Of a stretch of 64,000 nt of DNA, positions 20,065 to 32,900 are shown one piece after another. The notes under the pieces are model-generated. The model did no database searches. It was given only the letters and a program-made list of their open reading frames with translations, and was not told the DNA's origin. Source of the stretch: Echinometra lucunter (taxonomy: Eukaryota > Echinodermata > Echinoidea > Camarodonta > Echinometridae); assembly GCA_029962745.1 (NCBI GenBank), contig CM057162.1:14483397-14547396 (forward strand), in the 5' to 3' direction. Numbering within the stretch: the stretch's first letter is position 1; each line of letters opens with the position of its first letter. Made by a program: the position numbers and the translations under genes.

Positions 20065-22026
20065 CCCCCCCAGGTCACCCTGAATTAAACAAGAGTGTAC
20101 TATTTTTCTCGCAACTGACTTTCGACTGTCGCCATGCATGATTTCTTCAATCGTAACGTAAACATCCATATAATAATCGTCATTATACTGTACGTATCGG
20201 TCGATGCTTTGAAATGTATGACATCACATCTCAAGAAAGGATAGCACGTGATCCTATTTCGATGCAGCTTCAGGAAATGGCGCCATCTTTTCATTGCAGT
20301 GTCACGTGACTTGACGTATGAAAGATTGATTGTAGGTAGTCGTATCTATTCCGTTACTTTCATCAAGATTTGTTGCGAATATACCTTTTATTGCCAAATA
20401 ACTCCTTTTTTCCGTACTCCCATGACTGCATTTCAAATGAAAGCAAAATATCTTTTGTCAAGACACCTTAGTTGGGCCATGGCGGATGGAAAAAAAAAAT
20501 TACGATACAATAAGAAAATATGAAAAAGCATAGTTAATGTAACCGCAGGAATGTCATGGGTAGAAAAACTTAACTAAATAACTGTGGCTAAAGTCTTCTG
20601 TCCCCAATCCAGTGGTTGGTGACATATAGTTGAATGTGTTAACACAGGGAATTTTTTTTTTTCAAAAATTTAGCTAATTTTCAAGGAATATACTGGATGT
20701 TTTTGTTGGTTTCAAAAATACCTGACAAAAACATCTGACATGGACAATAAGTAGAGACGCATTTTTCCCTATCGCATATTTCTTTATTCATTTTTGCAAG
20801 GAGGGGGGCAGGTCGGTCGAAAAGTTAATTGCCCCACGACGTGACGGTGGATAATTCCTATTATTGTGTTGGCGCACAACCCCCTTCCCTAATTTTGTAT
20901 AATTTCTGAAGCTTCTCTGTCTCGTAGTACCATGCCCCTTTTCACAGTGTCTAGTTTTTTGTTGTGTTTTTTTTTTTTTTTGCATTCCCGTAATGTATCA
21001 TTTTTATTGCTTTCGCACACTGTCTGGTAGCTTTTTCGAAAAACCACAAAAAATGTATATGCTTCAGGCGTTTGACGAAGAATACCGCAATAACAATGGA
21101 GGATGGTACATAGATTATGAATGCAATTAACCTCTCACACCCACAAGAAAAAAATATATATATACTGCACCCAGTCTGACACAGACAATCTGATATATTG
21201 GTTTCAAACATCGTTATTTGGGGGATCAAGGAAAATAACCTAGCTGTTCTAGGGACAAATTGGGCTGAAAACAATCTAATCCATGCAGTCCGTTCCATTC
21301 AATAATACTTATTGAATGAGCATCGTTTTGTTTATCATAAATAAGCAAGTTAGTGCAAAATTTACAAGAAAAAAAAAATCAAAGAGATATCATATAAAAT
21401 CTGTTGAGACTAGTAACTGAGCAAACAACAGAAACAAAAAAGACACACCGGTAAAGGAAAAGCTGCTATAATTAGAGCTGAAGAGTACAATAGAACGACA
21501 TAACACATGATGGAAAAAAGAAAGATAAATTGGTACACGCAATTTTATATTTTCATCGGAATATGATAATTATAATAATATTATCATTGATAATAATTAT
21601 AAACATAATATATAATAGTAGTAGTAATAATAACTAATAATAATAACAGTAATGATAATGATTGTATTAATGATTTGCTCTCGTCATCATTAAAAAAAAT
21701 TCTCTGTTATTAGGACACTAGGCTAAAAAAAAAATAATAATAAAAAGTAAACAAGAAGGCACAGCAACTAAAAATATTCCTTCATTATAAACAACACGAT
21801 AAAAGAGTTTCGGAAAATTAACTTCTGGCAACGTCAATAGCCCTGTCTATCAACTTTAGACATGTGCGAACATTACAAATGCGTGCTACGTAATCCGAAC
21901 ATGATTTCGATGGGTAGTTCAATGGGCTTTTGAAAGAGCCCTTGAGTTGATTTTTAGAAAGCAATTTTTTATCGTGTTAAACACGCATACACAATCCAAC
22001 TCATCCTTTCAAACACTCTACACCAT
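20065..22026. other. Non-coding DNA with E-box pair and AT microsatellite
   Basis: A patch at 20240-20310 has two CACGTG motifs (about 20244 and 20303) on either side of aaatggcgccatctt. About 170 bp downstream, ccATGGCGGATGG starts a 14-codon frame (about 20479-20523) with a good initiation context but no recognisable continuation. At 21560-21670 lies imperfect (AAT/ATG)n. No gene is supported. Confidence 0.35.
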
Positions 22027-22903
22027 AGGCGCCGGAAGCGTTGGGGGGGGGGGGGGGGGGCAAAATCAAATTTTTTCCCCTCAAAGGGCTCCCTTCAGAA
22101 GAAAAAAAAAAGAATTTCTGGATCATATACATTCGTGTAAAATAAGCATATTGACATGATTAGTGCCCTGAAATGCAAACTTTAAGTATTCAAAGAAATC
22201 AAAATTTTCTTACTCGCTACGCTCCCTCGTATAGTAATTAGAAGCAACGTTTCTCAGTATTTAGAAATTCTGTCTATCATCTATTAAAAAGGGGCAGATG
22301 CTTGGTTCATTCGGGGGATTATTTTGCCCCCCCCCCCCTCCGCCCTCCCCTTCTCAATATCCTAATATATTAGCATAAGGGCCCCGTATTTTTTTCATAT
22401 TTGGGCAATGCAATATGAAATTTCTGTACATTTTCACCACCAAAACTGTAAAAAATTTGCGCGCTCGCTTCGCTCTCGTAGACAAAGTTGTAAAACTGAA
22501 TGGTTGATTTTTGGGCAAAGGGTGTCGGCCCCATCGCCAAAATTATTCAGTATGCCATTCATAACCCTCCCATTGCCATGCCCGGTCTCAAGTCTCTCAC
22601 GCCATCCTAACATGCTACAAGCGGTGAACAAATAACCATGTTTCAGTACTAATGATGAGAGATGATGGGAAACAATTTTTGATAGCAGTATTTTCTTAAT
22701 TCAAAAACTTCTTAACTTGTCCTTTTATATATAAAGAAGTATGTTTAAAAAGGGGGAGAAACGTGCCTGTTCGGGGGGAAGTGTAGGGTACGTTATATGC
22801 TGGTAGTAAGCATTTGAGGTGGGCCCCATAAAGTTTTGGGGTGGGCCCCCAAGAGTGTTTGCCCCCCCCCCCCCCCCAAGTTGGGACCCTTCCGGCGCGC
22901 CTG
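22027..22903. mobile_element. Element with GGCGCCGGAAG ends and G-runs
   Basis: The left end taggcgccggaagcgttggg has 18 G at 22043-22060. The right end, after 16 C at 22862-22877, reads ttgggacccttccggcgcgc. Reverse-complemented, the right end gives gcgcgccggaagggtcccaa, so the termini are roughly 12-14 bp inverted repeats followed by G-runs. The interior has another 12-C run (22327-22338) and gcgcgctcgcttcgctctcg. Non-coding; superfamily not assigned. Confidence 0.5.
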
Positions 22904-23099
22904 CTCAACACATCACTGCATTTTAAGAAGTATCAATGTTTACATTTATTTGTTAAAACAGAATACTAATAAGTACATGTACTAATATCATGAATATGAG
23001 TGGCAATCAGTGCTTGAAAAAAAGACATGCATGAAGAAGAGATTTGGGTGAACAAAATACCTGCAACAGAAATATTTCCAATCTCCTGAAGACCAAGAA

Positions 23100-23290
23100 T
23101 GCAATAATAATAACAAAAATAGCAACAACTACAATAATAATGATAATAATGATAATAATGATGATGATAATAATAATATTAATGATAATGATAATAATGA
23201 TGATAATAATAATAATAATAATGATAATAATAGGAATGACAATCATAATAATCAAATCAATATTTACGTAGCGCCAGTCGCCGCCAGGTA
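23100..23290. repeat. (AAT/GAT)n microsatellite
   Basis: Imperfect aataataatgataataatga arrays from about 23100 to 23235, then a stretch ending tatttacgtagcgcc. The long Ile-rich frames on both strands are only the repeat. A similar TATAGCGC motif follows the microsatellite at 59340, so both may be tails of one retroelement type. Confidence 0.7.
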
Positions 23291-25009
23291 TCGACGCATG
23301 AAGCATAAAGAAATCTACAGCATATAGTGAGAAATGTATGATGGCCAGAGAAGTACTACAGTAATACAGTAAGGGGGGGGGGGGGGGCGGAGTTGTAAAT
23401 TCAGAAAAGTCTGCATGTCTGTTTCTGACCAGACAAAAGGTGAAGGCCTATCGAGGGAACGAAAAGGAAAGTCTGAGCTATATATAGTTGTCAGTAAATT
23501 TACGTCACAAGTACAAGTTCATCCCGCAATACAACACGGATCTATAGTGAACGTCATGCGTGTTGTTAAAATGGTGTACAATTATTTCCTGCCAAAGCAG
23601 CTGCATTTCGGAAAATTTTAAAGTGAAAGTATAAGTAAAATCAATAAGATCCTGGATAACTCTCCGGTAAGTCATATCATGGCGCATCATATGTATTGAT
23701 GCCATTTTAACCCTTCGGCTACGGGAACCAGCTGGTCCTTGTATAAATCCTACAAGACTTTGAGAATTCAGTAGTCAACTAGTTAAGTAACTTTACTGCC
23801 ATTGGATTCATTTAAAGTGGAATTGCTCCTAGGTGGAAAGCAAACATGAACCGGGGAGGGGGTAAGAAAAAAGAAACAAGAAAGGGTCAGTCTTCAGAAA
23901 TAAAAAATCAAAGATAAAGAAACTTTAAACCTTTAAACTTTGATGTATTGAATCTTATTTTTGCTCTAGCATTGTTTCACGGCAAGGGTATATCTCCCTT
24001 TAGATGTACAATTTTTATTCTCTAAAATAATTGAGGCAGTAATGTATATAAACATTTTTCTCTCCCTTATAATAAAAACAATATACCACTTTTTCTAACA
24101 TATGCCACAGATATCTCTCTAAGCGCTGAAGTGGAAAGAGAGAAGAAAAGGAGAAAACCAACAGGGAGGGCTGATAAGAGTAAGATATATGCTTAGTATA
24201 TTTTCTGAAGTCGCTAGTTAACACTAGAAATTGTTCCTAACAAGAAATGCCCTGAGATGTGTTTGAAAGATGTCAACAGTTTCACAGTTTTAGGTATTTT
24301 CTTTTTCTGGTGATTTATTCCAAAGCTCTACCGAAGCGACCTGAAAAGAGCGTGACTCGCTGTGGTGTTGTAAGGAGAGACTTTTGGGAAGATCTGAGAA
24401 TTCTGTTTAGCTAAGAAATCCGGTTAAATAGGAAGGAGCCAATCCTTTGAGGCACTTAAAAGTTATACCGCTGTGGGTTTCATCTCAAGAATTAAGGTGC
24501 ATTTTTCCCAGTAAAAATGGATCTTTTGTGGCATAAAATACGATTGTGACTTTGCTAAGAGGCGATTTCCAATATCATTATTGTTCTCATAATAACCTTG
24601 TCATTCCTGCATTTATGAGTAAATAATTTTCTCAAGTCTCCATTTGTGCTGTTGAAAAAAAAAAAATTCTTTTTAAGCCAACCTTGAAGGTAATGCTTTT
24701 CATATAAGCATAGTTGCAATTATTTAAATCTTCAAGCGTGTACAGATAGTATGGTTTGTTGAAAATTAAGAAATTGCAATAATATGAAATCAAGCGGTAA
24801 ATTTCGACAAAATAATATAGGATGTTATTTTCAAAAGCATTAACGGCTGTATTTCGTTTTCTATATTGCACAGTTTTCCGATATGATTATTTCAATAACG
24901 TGTCTAGACAATTAACCTGTCCGGACACAATAGCATCTGAATATTAAGATACGCCTGCATGCCATAACCACACTCGGCTGCAAAATTTGACTGGAAGGAA
25001 AACGAGGTC
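23291..25009. other. Non-coding DNA; possible old repeat at 24220-24560
   Basis: It starts with 15 G at 23373-23387. The segment 24220-24560 (tttattccaaagctctaccg .. gaaaagagcgtgactcgctg) has the look of an old dispersed element, but no ends or frame can be defined. Nothing else recognised. Confidence 0.3.
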
Positions 25010-25105
25010 AAAGACGAAGAAGGGGTGGAGATAGAGGAGGAGGAGGAAGTGGGGGAGGAGAAGGAGAAAGTGGAGGAGGAGGAGAAGGAGGAGATGAAGA
25101 AAAAG
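25010..25105. repeat. Purine-rich (GGA/GAA)n tract
   Basis: gaggaggaggaagtggggga-type triplets over about 95 bp with strong strand asymmetry. It adjoins an exon-like GC-richer patch. Confidence 0.7.
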
Positions 25106-25136
25106 AACTTAAAGAAAAATACTATTCCCATTACAC

Positions 25137-25424
25137 ATGGAAACAGTTCCTCCCGCTGGCCCCAATAATTTCCCACAATTCAAGGCGTGTCTCCCTGCCG
25201 TGTGGGCTAGAAGGAGAAATGTAACCTGGAGACAGGTGTATCACCATGGCAACGAAATGGCCGAAGAACTTGTCTGCGTTGTAGTCGATGAAAGCACCCT
25301 TCAAAACGCCGAAAGGCGAAGGACCCCTTCTGACACATGTCTGATGGGCAACGTGCTAGGGAGGCGCCAGTACTTGCGCACCAAAGGAAGACCTGCATAC
25401 TGCATGATCTGTGCACCTGAAACG
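25137..25424 (+). other. GC-richer exon-like patch with RFX-like motif
   Basis: An unbroken frame of 96 codons (25137-25427) begins METVPPAGPN and ends GRPAYCMICAPET, then a possible donor gtgagaag at 25425. Composition is richer in G+C and CpG than the neighbours. gtatcaccatggcaac at about 25238-25253 resembles an RFX X-box pair. I recognise no protein family and the minus strand is also open in part, so it could be an exon, a promoter/5' UTR, or chance. It follows a purine tract directly. Confidence 0.2.
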
Positions 25425-25499
25425 TGAGAAGTAAAAATAAGGTATAAGTTAATTATATATTGTAATATTGTAGCAGTGTTAAGAATTACTGAATCAAGA

Positions 25500-25596
25500 G
25501 GGTACTCACAATATCAATAATAACATCAATAACAATGATTATAATAATAACAATATACTATTACTGAAAGGCCTACTTCTATTTCTGTTGCTGCTG

Positions 25597-25629
<33 letters not shown>

Positions 25630-25710
25630 GTATTACTAATGATAATATCAATGATATTAAAGAATTATAATGATTATTATTATTATCATTAATATAATAA
25701 TTATAGTGTG
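25500..25710. repeat. Mixed AAT and (ACT)n microsatellites
   Basis: (AAT)n-like text at 25515-25555, (CTA)n at about 25601-25628, and imperfect (ATT/ATA)n to 25700. Confidence 0.7.
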
Positions 25711-25736
25711 TGTAATTTGATTTTACAGACGAGTAT

Positions 25737-25880
25737 CAATCAGATATAACGTCTGGGACCGACCTTTAACGTCACAATCCCAAAGACGTGACTCGGACTC
25801 AAACCTGGGTCCGATCAAAATCAGTTTGAAGCTGAAGACAAAGAGCTGACAGCGGACGTTACTGCTAGACCAACTCCTGC
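25737..25880 (-). mobile_element. Degenerate tRNA-derived SINE
   Basis: On the minus strand there is an A box TGGTCTAGCAG (complement of 25862-25872) and a B box GGTTTGAGTCC (complement of 25795-25805, one change from the consensus), about 57 bp apart. They are followed by a body ending in the GACGTTAAAGGTCGGTCCC type motif. That body motif is shared with 1-50 and about 62478. The weak cloverleaf and B-box change argue against an active tRNA gene. Confidence 0.5.
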
Positions 25881-27770
25881 TCAGGCTTTAATTGTCATAA
25901 TGATTAAACGGAAGAATAATAGTTCTCATAAATGCATAAAAATGAAAATAATAATGATACCAATAAGTTTTAACTTCTATACTACTACATAGTAATGATA
26001 CAAATACTTTTTCCTGGAGGTGCAAAATGCGGAATGCTACTATTAAAAACATAGTCAAGTTTCAGAGGCCGCAGAAGATTGAAAAGTTTAAAACAGTATT
26101 TTTTTCTATTTATCCTCTTTCGAGGGACTTCATTATTCGTATAGACAACTATTTACAATAACATAAAAGTCGTAGAATAATAATTCATCTAGTGTGAAAA
26201 CTGAACTGGTATAGACAAGGAAACTACATAACTGATACTACTTTTTCAACTTCGTTTGGAACTTTTTCTTTTTACATTCATACTAAGGTATAAGCGAATT
26301 TCTGCGTTTAAACAGTAATAAAGAAAAGTAAAAGTATAAATTGTAACAATGAAGGAGCCATCAGTTCAACTATCAAATGCATTCAGATAAACATAAAAGG
26401 AGTGATTATTTATGCGATTATTAAAGGAATCAGGTAACTTTGTGGAGGCTTGATTTAATAAATAGTTGAATTCTGGTGTCTGCGTTGTATAAAGATGTTC
26501 AAAGGGATAGATAAACAGTCAAGAATATAAAGGTTTTGAAAAATAAGATGTTATTATCAAGATATCTATCTCTGAATTCCACCATTTGCAAAACCAACCT
26601 GGGTATGCCTTTGTCTAACACTATAGTCTATGGGTTAAAAAGGGATCTGGCATTTCCGGTTACTTGTATATTATCACTATTTGTGAAGCACAAATGATGC
26701 ATTTGAAGTGCATTTTTCATGTCTTAATATTTACACAATATTATATAAACTGATACTATGTACGGCCATACAGCTCAGATTTTAAAGGTTATCCTCAATG
26801 GCTTAAAGATTTTTTCACCTTTTCAATTTTCTCCTTTTCCTGAGAAGTTAATGTTTTTATAATATGGGCAATTCCAGAGAGATCATAAACAAGTTTCAAG
26901 TCAGCAGTTTATTTTCTTGAAGATGATCAGTACTAGTTCATATATATTCTTGCCATATCAGTTCTTTTTATCCCGCAAATAGGACAGATTTTCCTCTAGA
27001 TTTGAAAATTAAGGACCTTTCCATGAAACAGGTTTGTCTGAAAGACTTCCTGTTTTTCCTTCTCGAACGAGATAAACCAACAGCATTGTCAGCAAAACAC
27101 TTTAATATTATCACTTTAACATTTTCTTTGCCAAATCGTCTGTTATAGTGAAGTGCAAGGGAATGGCACAGAATGGCTTTCAAACGAAGTGATTCCACCC
27201 CGCCCCATGTTCTTAATGATACTTTATCATATTACGAGATTAGATGATTCCCCTTCAAAATACGAGGGGTGTAAACACACACACAACAACAACCAAAATA
27301 AAAACCAAAAAACCTGGAAACTGACTTGACAAGCCCCACTTTCAGGTTTCCCACATTCTTATGAATGGTATATCTTTAAAAAAGGGAGCTCAACATTCCC
27401 CAGCAAGATCTAATGGTATCAGCATTTTGTTTTCTTTTAGTTTTTCTTGATATAAATCAAGACCAATCACAAAAATCACCAATATATACATGATTAGACA
27501 AAACAGTAAACATGGTAAAAAAAAAAAGCTACAGTGTATGAAACAATTATTATGCATGTAGTTATCATTATCACCGTTATGGCAATAAACAGCTACAGCC
27601 GAAGCATGGCATAAACATAGCTAAGCTAACCACAAAATGATACTTCATCAAAAGGGAAATTATCTTCTTCTTCTTTCATATTGCAATAACGTTGTGACGA
27701 TCAAGCGATGGACAATGGGAATATAACACGTTTAACCATCAATACTGAAAGTGATTTACGCACGAGAGTA
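25881..27770. other. Non-coding DNA, nothing recognised
   Basis: Uniform AT-rich sequence. The longest minus-strand frame (26968-27198) has no recognisable family, no initiation context or splice support, and is not called. Confidence 0.45.
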
Positions 27771-28002
27771 CACTCTAAAACTAAAATGTTGAATCACCAT
27801 CTAAAAGCGTGGAGGAGTGACTACATTTTCAAAATGTTAGATTAACACTTTGAACATGCAGGATGCAACATTATAAAGTTTGAAATTAAGCATGTGCATA
27901 TGTAGTGTTGAATCCAGCATGTTGAAAGTGTTAATCTAACATTTTGGAAATGTAGTCACTCCTCCACCCTTTTATGATTCAACATTTTAGTTTTTTAGAG
28001 TG
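27771..28002. mobile_element. MITE family 'CACTCTAAAA', copy 1
   Basis: The ends cactctaaaactaaaatgtt and, reverse-complemented, cactctaaaaaactaaaatg extend inward through ggaggagtgactacatttt and atgttagattaacactttga arms, so nearly the whole 232 bp folds back. A second family member lies at 38054-38274 and shares the central tgttgaatccagcatgtt. Confidence 0.75.
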
Positions 28003-28982
28003 CAGTGATCGATACAATCTGTACATTCAGTGATCCTCTCTTTGCTATCATTTGAGTGGACAGACAAGGGAGGGGTCATGTGGAAGGACTTTGTGGCTAA
28101 ATAGAGACCCCAATCTCATTTCGAACTGCAGAAATGCTGACTGATGAATAACAATCCATCCTGAAAGATCAGCTATCTTCGTGGGTTTTTTTTCCTTTCC
28201 TTTTCTTTTGTTCGGTGTGTTGTAATTTAATTAAACGTAATTGTAATTATTATTCAAGTTGTCTATGCACAGTACCTCTCATGAGATTACTTGATGGAAT
28301 TGAATTGATATTTATTTATTTTTATATGTCAGAGATGCTAAATGTTCCCTTTTTGGGCAGTATTTTATACTTTTTATCAAAAATACTGCAGGTTTAATGG
28401 AAAATACTTTTTTCCCCAAATTGCATCACTACACACGTCTATTGCAGAAAACGTGAAAATACTGTTTTTTCACCCAGAATACTTTTTTTCATCCCTCAAA
28501 ATACTGCAACGCTATTTACAAGGTTGACATCCCTGATTTGGTCTTATGAAATTTACTTTACAAACTGAATATAACATGCACTGTCGAAATCAAGTAGTCA
28601 CATGCATTGAACAGATTATAGGCTACATAAATAAAATCATAGTCGTCTGCTGTTAATACTATTCATATCTATTCATGCGTGATGATATTTGATACCATAT
28701 GGGAGAAGGTAAATTATCTTTGAATGATGTTTTAAATTCATGAGGACATAAAGATTTCTTCAGTATTTGATGGGAAAATTCTTGTCTTTAAAAAAAGAAA
28801 AGGAGAAAGAAGCACACAGTATGCTCTATCCGTACGTCTAATATTACTAGAAATAATGAACATTGAATTGTATTACATGATTTATACCGTGACGTTTTGA
28901 TTCCTAGAGTTATATTTCGCATCTCATTGTTGGATATAAGGAAATCGTACGTGGAAAAAAAAAAACTTCAAATCAAATCAGT
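28003..28982. other. Non-coding DNA with aatactg/aatacttttt words
   Basis: Between 28340 and 28520 the words aaatactg and aatactttttt recur several times (ttatcaaaaatactgcaggt, gaaaatactttttt, gaaaatactgttttttca, agaatacttttttt), suggesting a short internally repeated element. Nothing else recognised. Confidence 0.35.
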
Positions 28983-29112
28983 TCTTCTCTTTCTTCCTCT
29001 CCTCTTCCTCCTTCATTTTCTTCTTCTTCCTCCTCTTCTTCCTTTTCTTCTTTCTTCCACTCCTTCTCCTCCTTCTTCCGCTTCTTCTTCTCCCTCTTCT
29101 GCTTTTCCTTGC
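28983..29112. repeat. (CTT/CCT)n pyrimidine microsatellite
   Basis: ctttcttcctctcctcttcc-type repeats on the + strand. Open frames through it are Leu/Ser/Pro-rich artefacts. Confidence 0.7.
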
Positions 29113-29950
29113 TTTGGCTCCCCTTTTCTTGTATCGCTCATTATTTTCATTCTAAACCTTATACATATATCAATGGATTTCTGATGTTATTATAAGATGA
29201 TTGTAAACGTGTCTAATAATTTTTTTATGTTGGAATTTTAAATGATCTTTATGGCATTTTGGAATTTTGATATGATCTAATGTATTTGACTTATTTTCAA
29301 TATGCACACCCTTGTATTTTGGTAATAACGTATCAGTGCAATAGTTCATTACCCCAACGAAATTACTCTATTTTTATTCAACTTACAGCTATTTCAATTA
29401 AATTCAACTCTAAATTAATTCATTGAAACTTTTCATGAATATTATTGTGATTGATATTGCAATTAATGAATTTACATTTCAATGATTTATGGAACTGCAA
29501 TTGTCGATAATGATAAGTGCCTTTTATATACTCTACCTCTTTTACTAATATGATGGCTAGTGCAATACACTTTTTACCTCTTAAACAAATTTATTTATAA
29601 TGAATGGGCAATTATTGATTCTGGTTGCTTTTAGTCCTCATAGCGTTTTTTTCTTTGAATTTGTAGTTATCTGTCAATGGTAAAAAAAATTAATCTTTGA
29701 TGTATGTATAAATATTTATAAAGTGTGTATTGCTTAATGTTAGTGACGACCATATTGGTGATATTGCTTTTCATTACATATCTTAATATGATTTTTATAT
29801 TATTTACTATTTCACTGTTACAATTTTTACATTGAAATTCTTTTATCTGTTCGAAATTGAGTATTGTATTACTTTTTAATGCAACCATTGCAATTCAGTC
29901 TTCGGACTGCGAGAATGGATGCTTTTCAATAAAATCCTTCAGTCAATCAA
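29113..29950 (+). other. AT-rich DNA ending in probable LINE/SINE 3' tail
   Basis: Most is featureless AT-rich DNA. At 29898-29945 cagtcttcggactgcgagaa tggatgcttttcaataaaat ccttcagtcaatc has an AATAAA close to a short repetitive tail, in the style of non-LTR 3' ends. No coding part was found upstream. Confidence 0.3.
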
Positions 29951-32900
29951 AATACTGATGAAATATGTCTTTTCTTTCTCGTATATCTTGCGACGGTATC
30001 TCATTGAGGTATTAATTTATTTCCTACACACACTACTGCACACATAAAACAGAATATACGTCTCATAATTACGTATAATTATTGTTATTAGCGATTTTCA
30101 AAAAAATCTTTTGTTTACACTTTTGTACAGCTTTGTACGAAATGGTTTCAGAGTCCTGTAGGGGTACAGGCTTTTTAATGCGTGTGAATAGAGGTATAAA
30201 AGGTGTTGTCTTGTTGCTAAAATCAGTTGAAATGCTATTGAAGACTATATCTAAATAAATTAATTCTGAAATAAATACTAAAATGTCTTAATTTACAATT
30301 TTTGCATTATTTAATCATAATTCTTGTAGCTATTTTTTCCAGATTTCAACCTTGAATGACTTTGAGTCAGTAGCAACCTTAACTGTGCATCGGCATCATA
30401 ATATAAATGTACTGCTAAACCTACGAATTTCCGCTAAATAATATTCCTTGTTTCCATTTTTATTTCTTTCCTTTTTTACATGATCACATACAAATCATAT
30501 CATACATTATACAGATAGTATACTTGTGCATACAAATCATATCATACCTTAAACTAAAGTATACATGGACATCATTTAAATGGACTTATACCCAGCCAAT
30601 TTAGTACTAGCACTCAGTCAAATGAATACTCTTTTTTTTTTTAGTCCTAATAGATACCTGATAATCACGTGAATTTTTTTAAAAATGCAAAAAAGAGTGC
30701 ACACTAAATTCAAAGATGCAATATTTTTCCCATACTCATATACAAAAAAGATGCTTCATCCAAAGAATGCACCTACTATTTTTTACCCCCCCCCCCACAC
30801 ACACACACACTCTCACTTTTTTTTTCAACATGTTTTTATTAAGGATTTCATTCAAACGAACTCTCACACATCTCACCCACACGTGTAAGCACACTTACAT
30901 TCAAACCCTTTTGATGTCCATGTTATATTTAGACTGTTCATAGGTTTGTATAAATTACTATGTAATATCAGCAATTTATGCTCATCGCTTATTTTATGGT
31001 GGGGTGGGGAATGCCATGAATGAAACAAATCAGATTCTGGAATATATTTCACATAATTGTCAGAAGCCGTGATTTTAAGCAGGAAGAAATATCGATAAAG
31101 AGCATTCATTTGGATAATGTTCGAAGCTCTCATAAAGAAATGACACTGTGCAGGCTCATTATGGTCTGGATCCGAGATGGGAAAACTTACCCCCTTTTCA
31201 CATAGATAAAAACAACTTTGTTTAAAAGGCCAAAAGCAAATGTAAATATTCAATACTCCCAAAGATATGAATTAGCCACAAATCTGTCAAGAACCAAAAA
31301 AATATTTAGGGCTTTTGTGGAATTTGTACTCCGCAATATCGCATTCTTTTTTTTTCCCCTTCCCCTTTTTTCTGTGAAATACATGTATTACGCTTTGGGG
31401 GCAAATTTAGAAACTATATTTTATCAGATACCTCTCTGTTTGTTTTAGGTGGGGTTTTTTTTTTTTTTTTTTGGGGGGGGGGGGGTACAAGTCTCTTTAA
31501 TTCGTGGAGTCTTCTTTCTTTCTGCTTATATGAACAATATATCATGCAATTCAAGGTATCATTCAAGGTAATGATGTGACTATTAAGACAGACAGAGTCA
31601 ATGAATGTCGTAGAAAGTCTCTGACTCGTTTTAAGGGTTTCTTCCCCCCCCCCCAGAATGTGACTTTGACTTTCTAAATTCATAGAGAAATAGAACGATA
31701 TTCATTTATTTCACTTTTTGCATTACATTTTGCTTGTATACATTTTTATGTCTTAAATGTACTTTTCGATGATTAAGGAATAAAAAAGACTCTTCAAAAA
31801 TTTACGATCTTCTTTCCTCTTGTGTGGGTGGGTGGGTGGGTGTGTGTGTACAGGTATGCTTCCATGTTTGTGCAATAGGATATAATCATTTGGCATACAT
31901 GTAGTTGCGCAGGACTATTAAACAAGCCTATGCCATTGGAAATTCGGTCCAAAGTGGTTTTTAAAAAGCTGAAGTAATATCTCAAAAAGTGCATTCATTC
32001 AAAAGCAATACCTGTTGTCAGACATTTCCATTCTGATTGTTACTGTGATTGTAATTACTATTTTTAAATGTGGTAAGTAACTGTGTCGAGCCCTGCTTTC
32101 TTTTACTCCTTTTTCTGGCAACGGTTAAATCTGTGTTCAGCATTAATTCATTGTGGTCGTCTATAATTTTGATAATGGGTTTATCAGTATCGTTATTGTA
32201 TGATTACTTCTTTTAGTGGCTACATTGTCTCTATAGCAAGTAAAACTATATCTGGACCATGTATTTATATTTAATGTCTGGTTCGATACTGAGTATTTCT
32301 CCTTTATATCGATGAAAGTTCTTCATGTTTTTAGAGCCTGTCAAGTAAATGCACATATGGAAATAAGAACATAATTTTATCGTCAAAGTCCATTTAATCT
32401 CTGTGCTTTTAACGTGAGAGAGGACCATACTATTTCTGTTTTGTAGCTTCATTGATTTAAAAAAATTAAAAGATTAAAAAACGAATTGTGTCTTTTTTTC
32501 AAGATTAGTTCCTTCAATAAATATTCCTTCATATTATCGCCTTACAGGAATAAGTAAAAGAAAACTTTCATTTTTCATATGATAGGAAGAGTATTACCAG
32601 GTCCGATGGTTATGTTAGTTCGTAGGAATCTATAAACCTGAAACCCATGCCATGCAAACAAAGGTACTGTTTGATCACAAAGGTATTATTTAATCACAAT
32701 TGTAAACCAAACGCAATTCAGCCGCTGGCTGCGATGTTTGATATTTAATAAATCCGTTTCATATTCATTTTGCAAAAATGAATCATTCATCGTATTAGTG
32801 AATAACTCTTTTGATTTCACTTCTCTGTGATGCATTCGTTTTCTCATGAAATCTTCAAATTTCTTAATGAATGAATAGGAAAACAATACAAATTTTACGA

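Noticed and set aside
20479..20523. Short frame MADGKKKLRYNKKI with good initiation context
   Set aside because: Fourteen codons with a poly-Lys run from an A-tract; no donor site or homology.
23007..23306. Poly-isoleucine frames
   Set aside because: Produced by the (AAT/GAT)n microsatellite.
25862..25872. Separate tRNA gene with A box TGGTCTAGCAG
   Set aside because: The B box has a changed base, the stems do not fold well, and the body motif is shared with other sites, so it was called a SINE.
30873..31262. 129-codon minus-strand frame
   Set aside because: The longest frame in its area, but it has no recognisable motifs, has average composition, and overlaps another open frame on the + strand; chance is likely in 64 kb.
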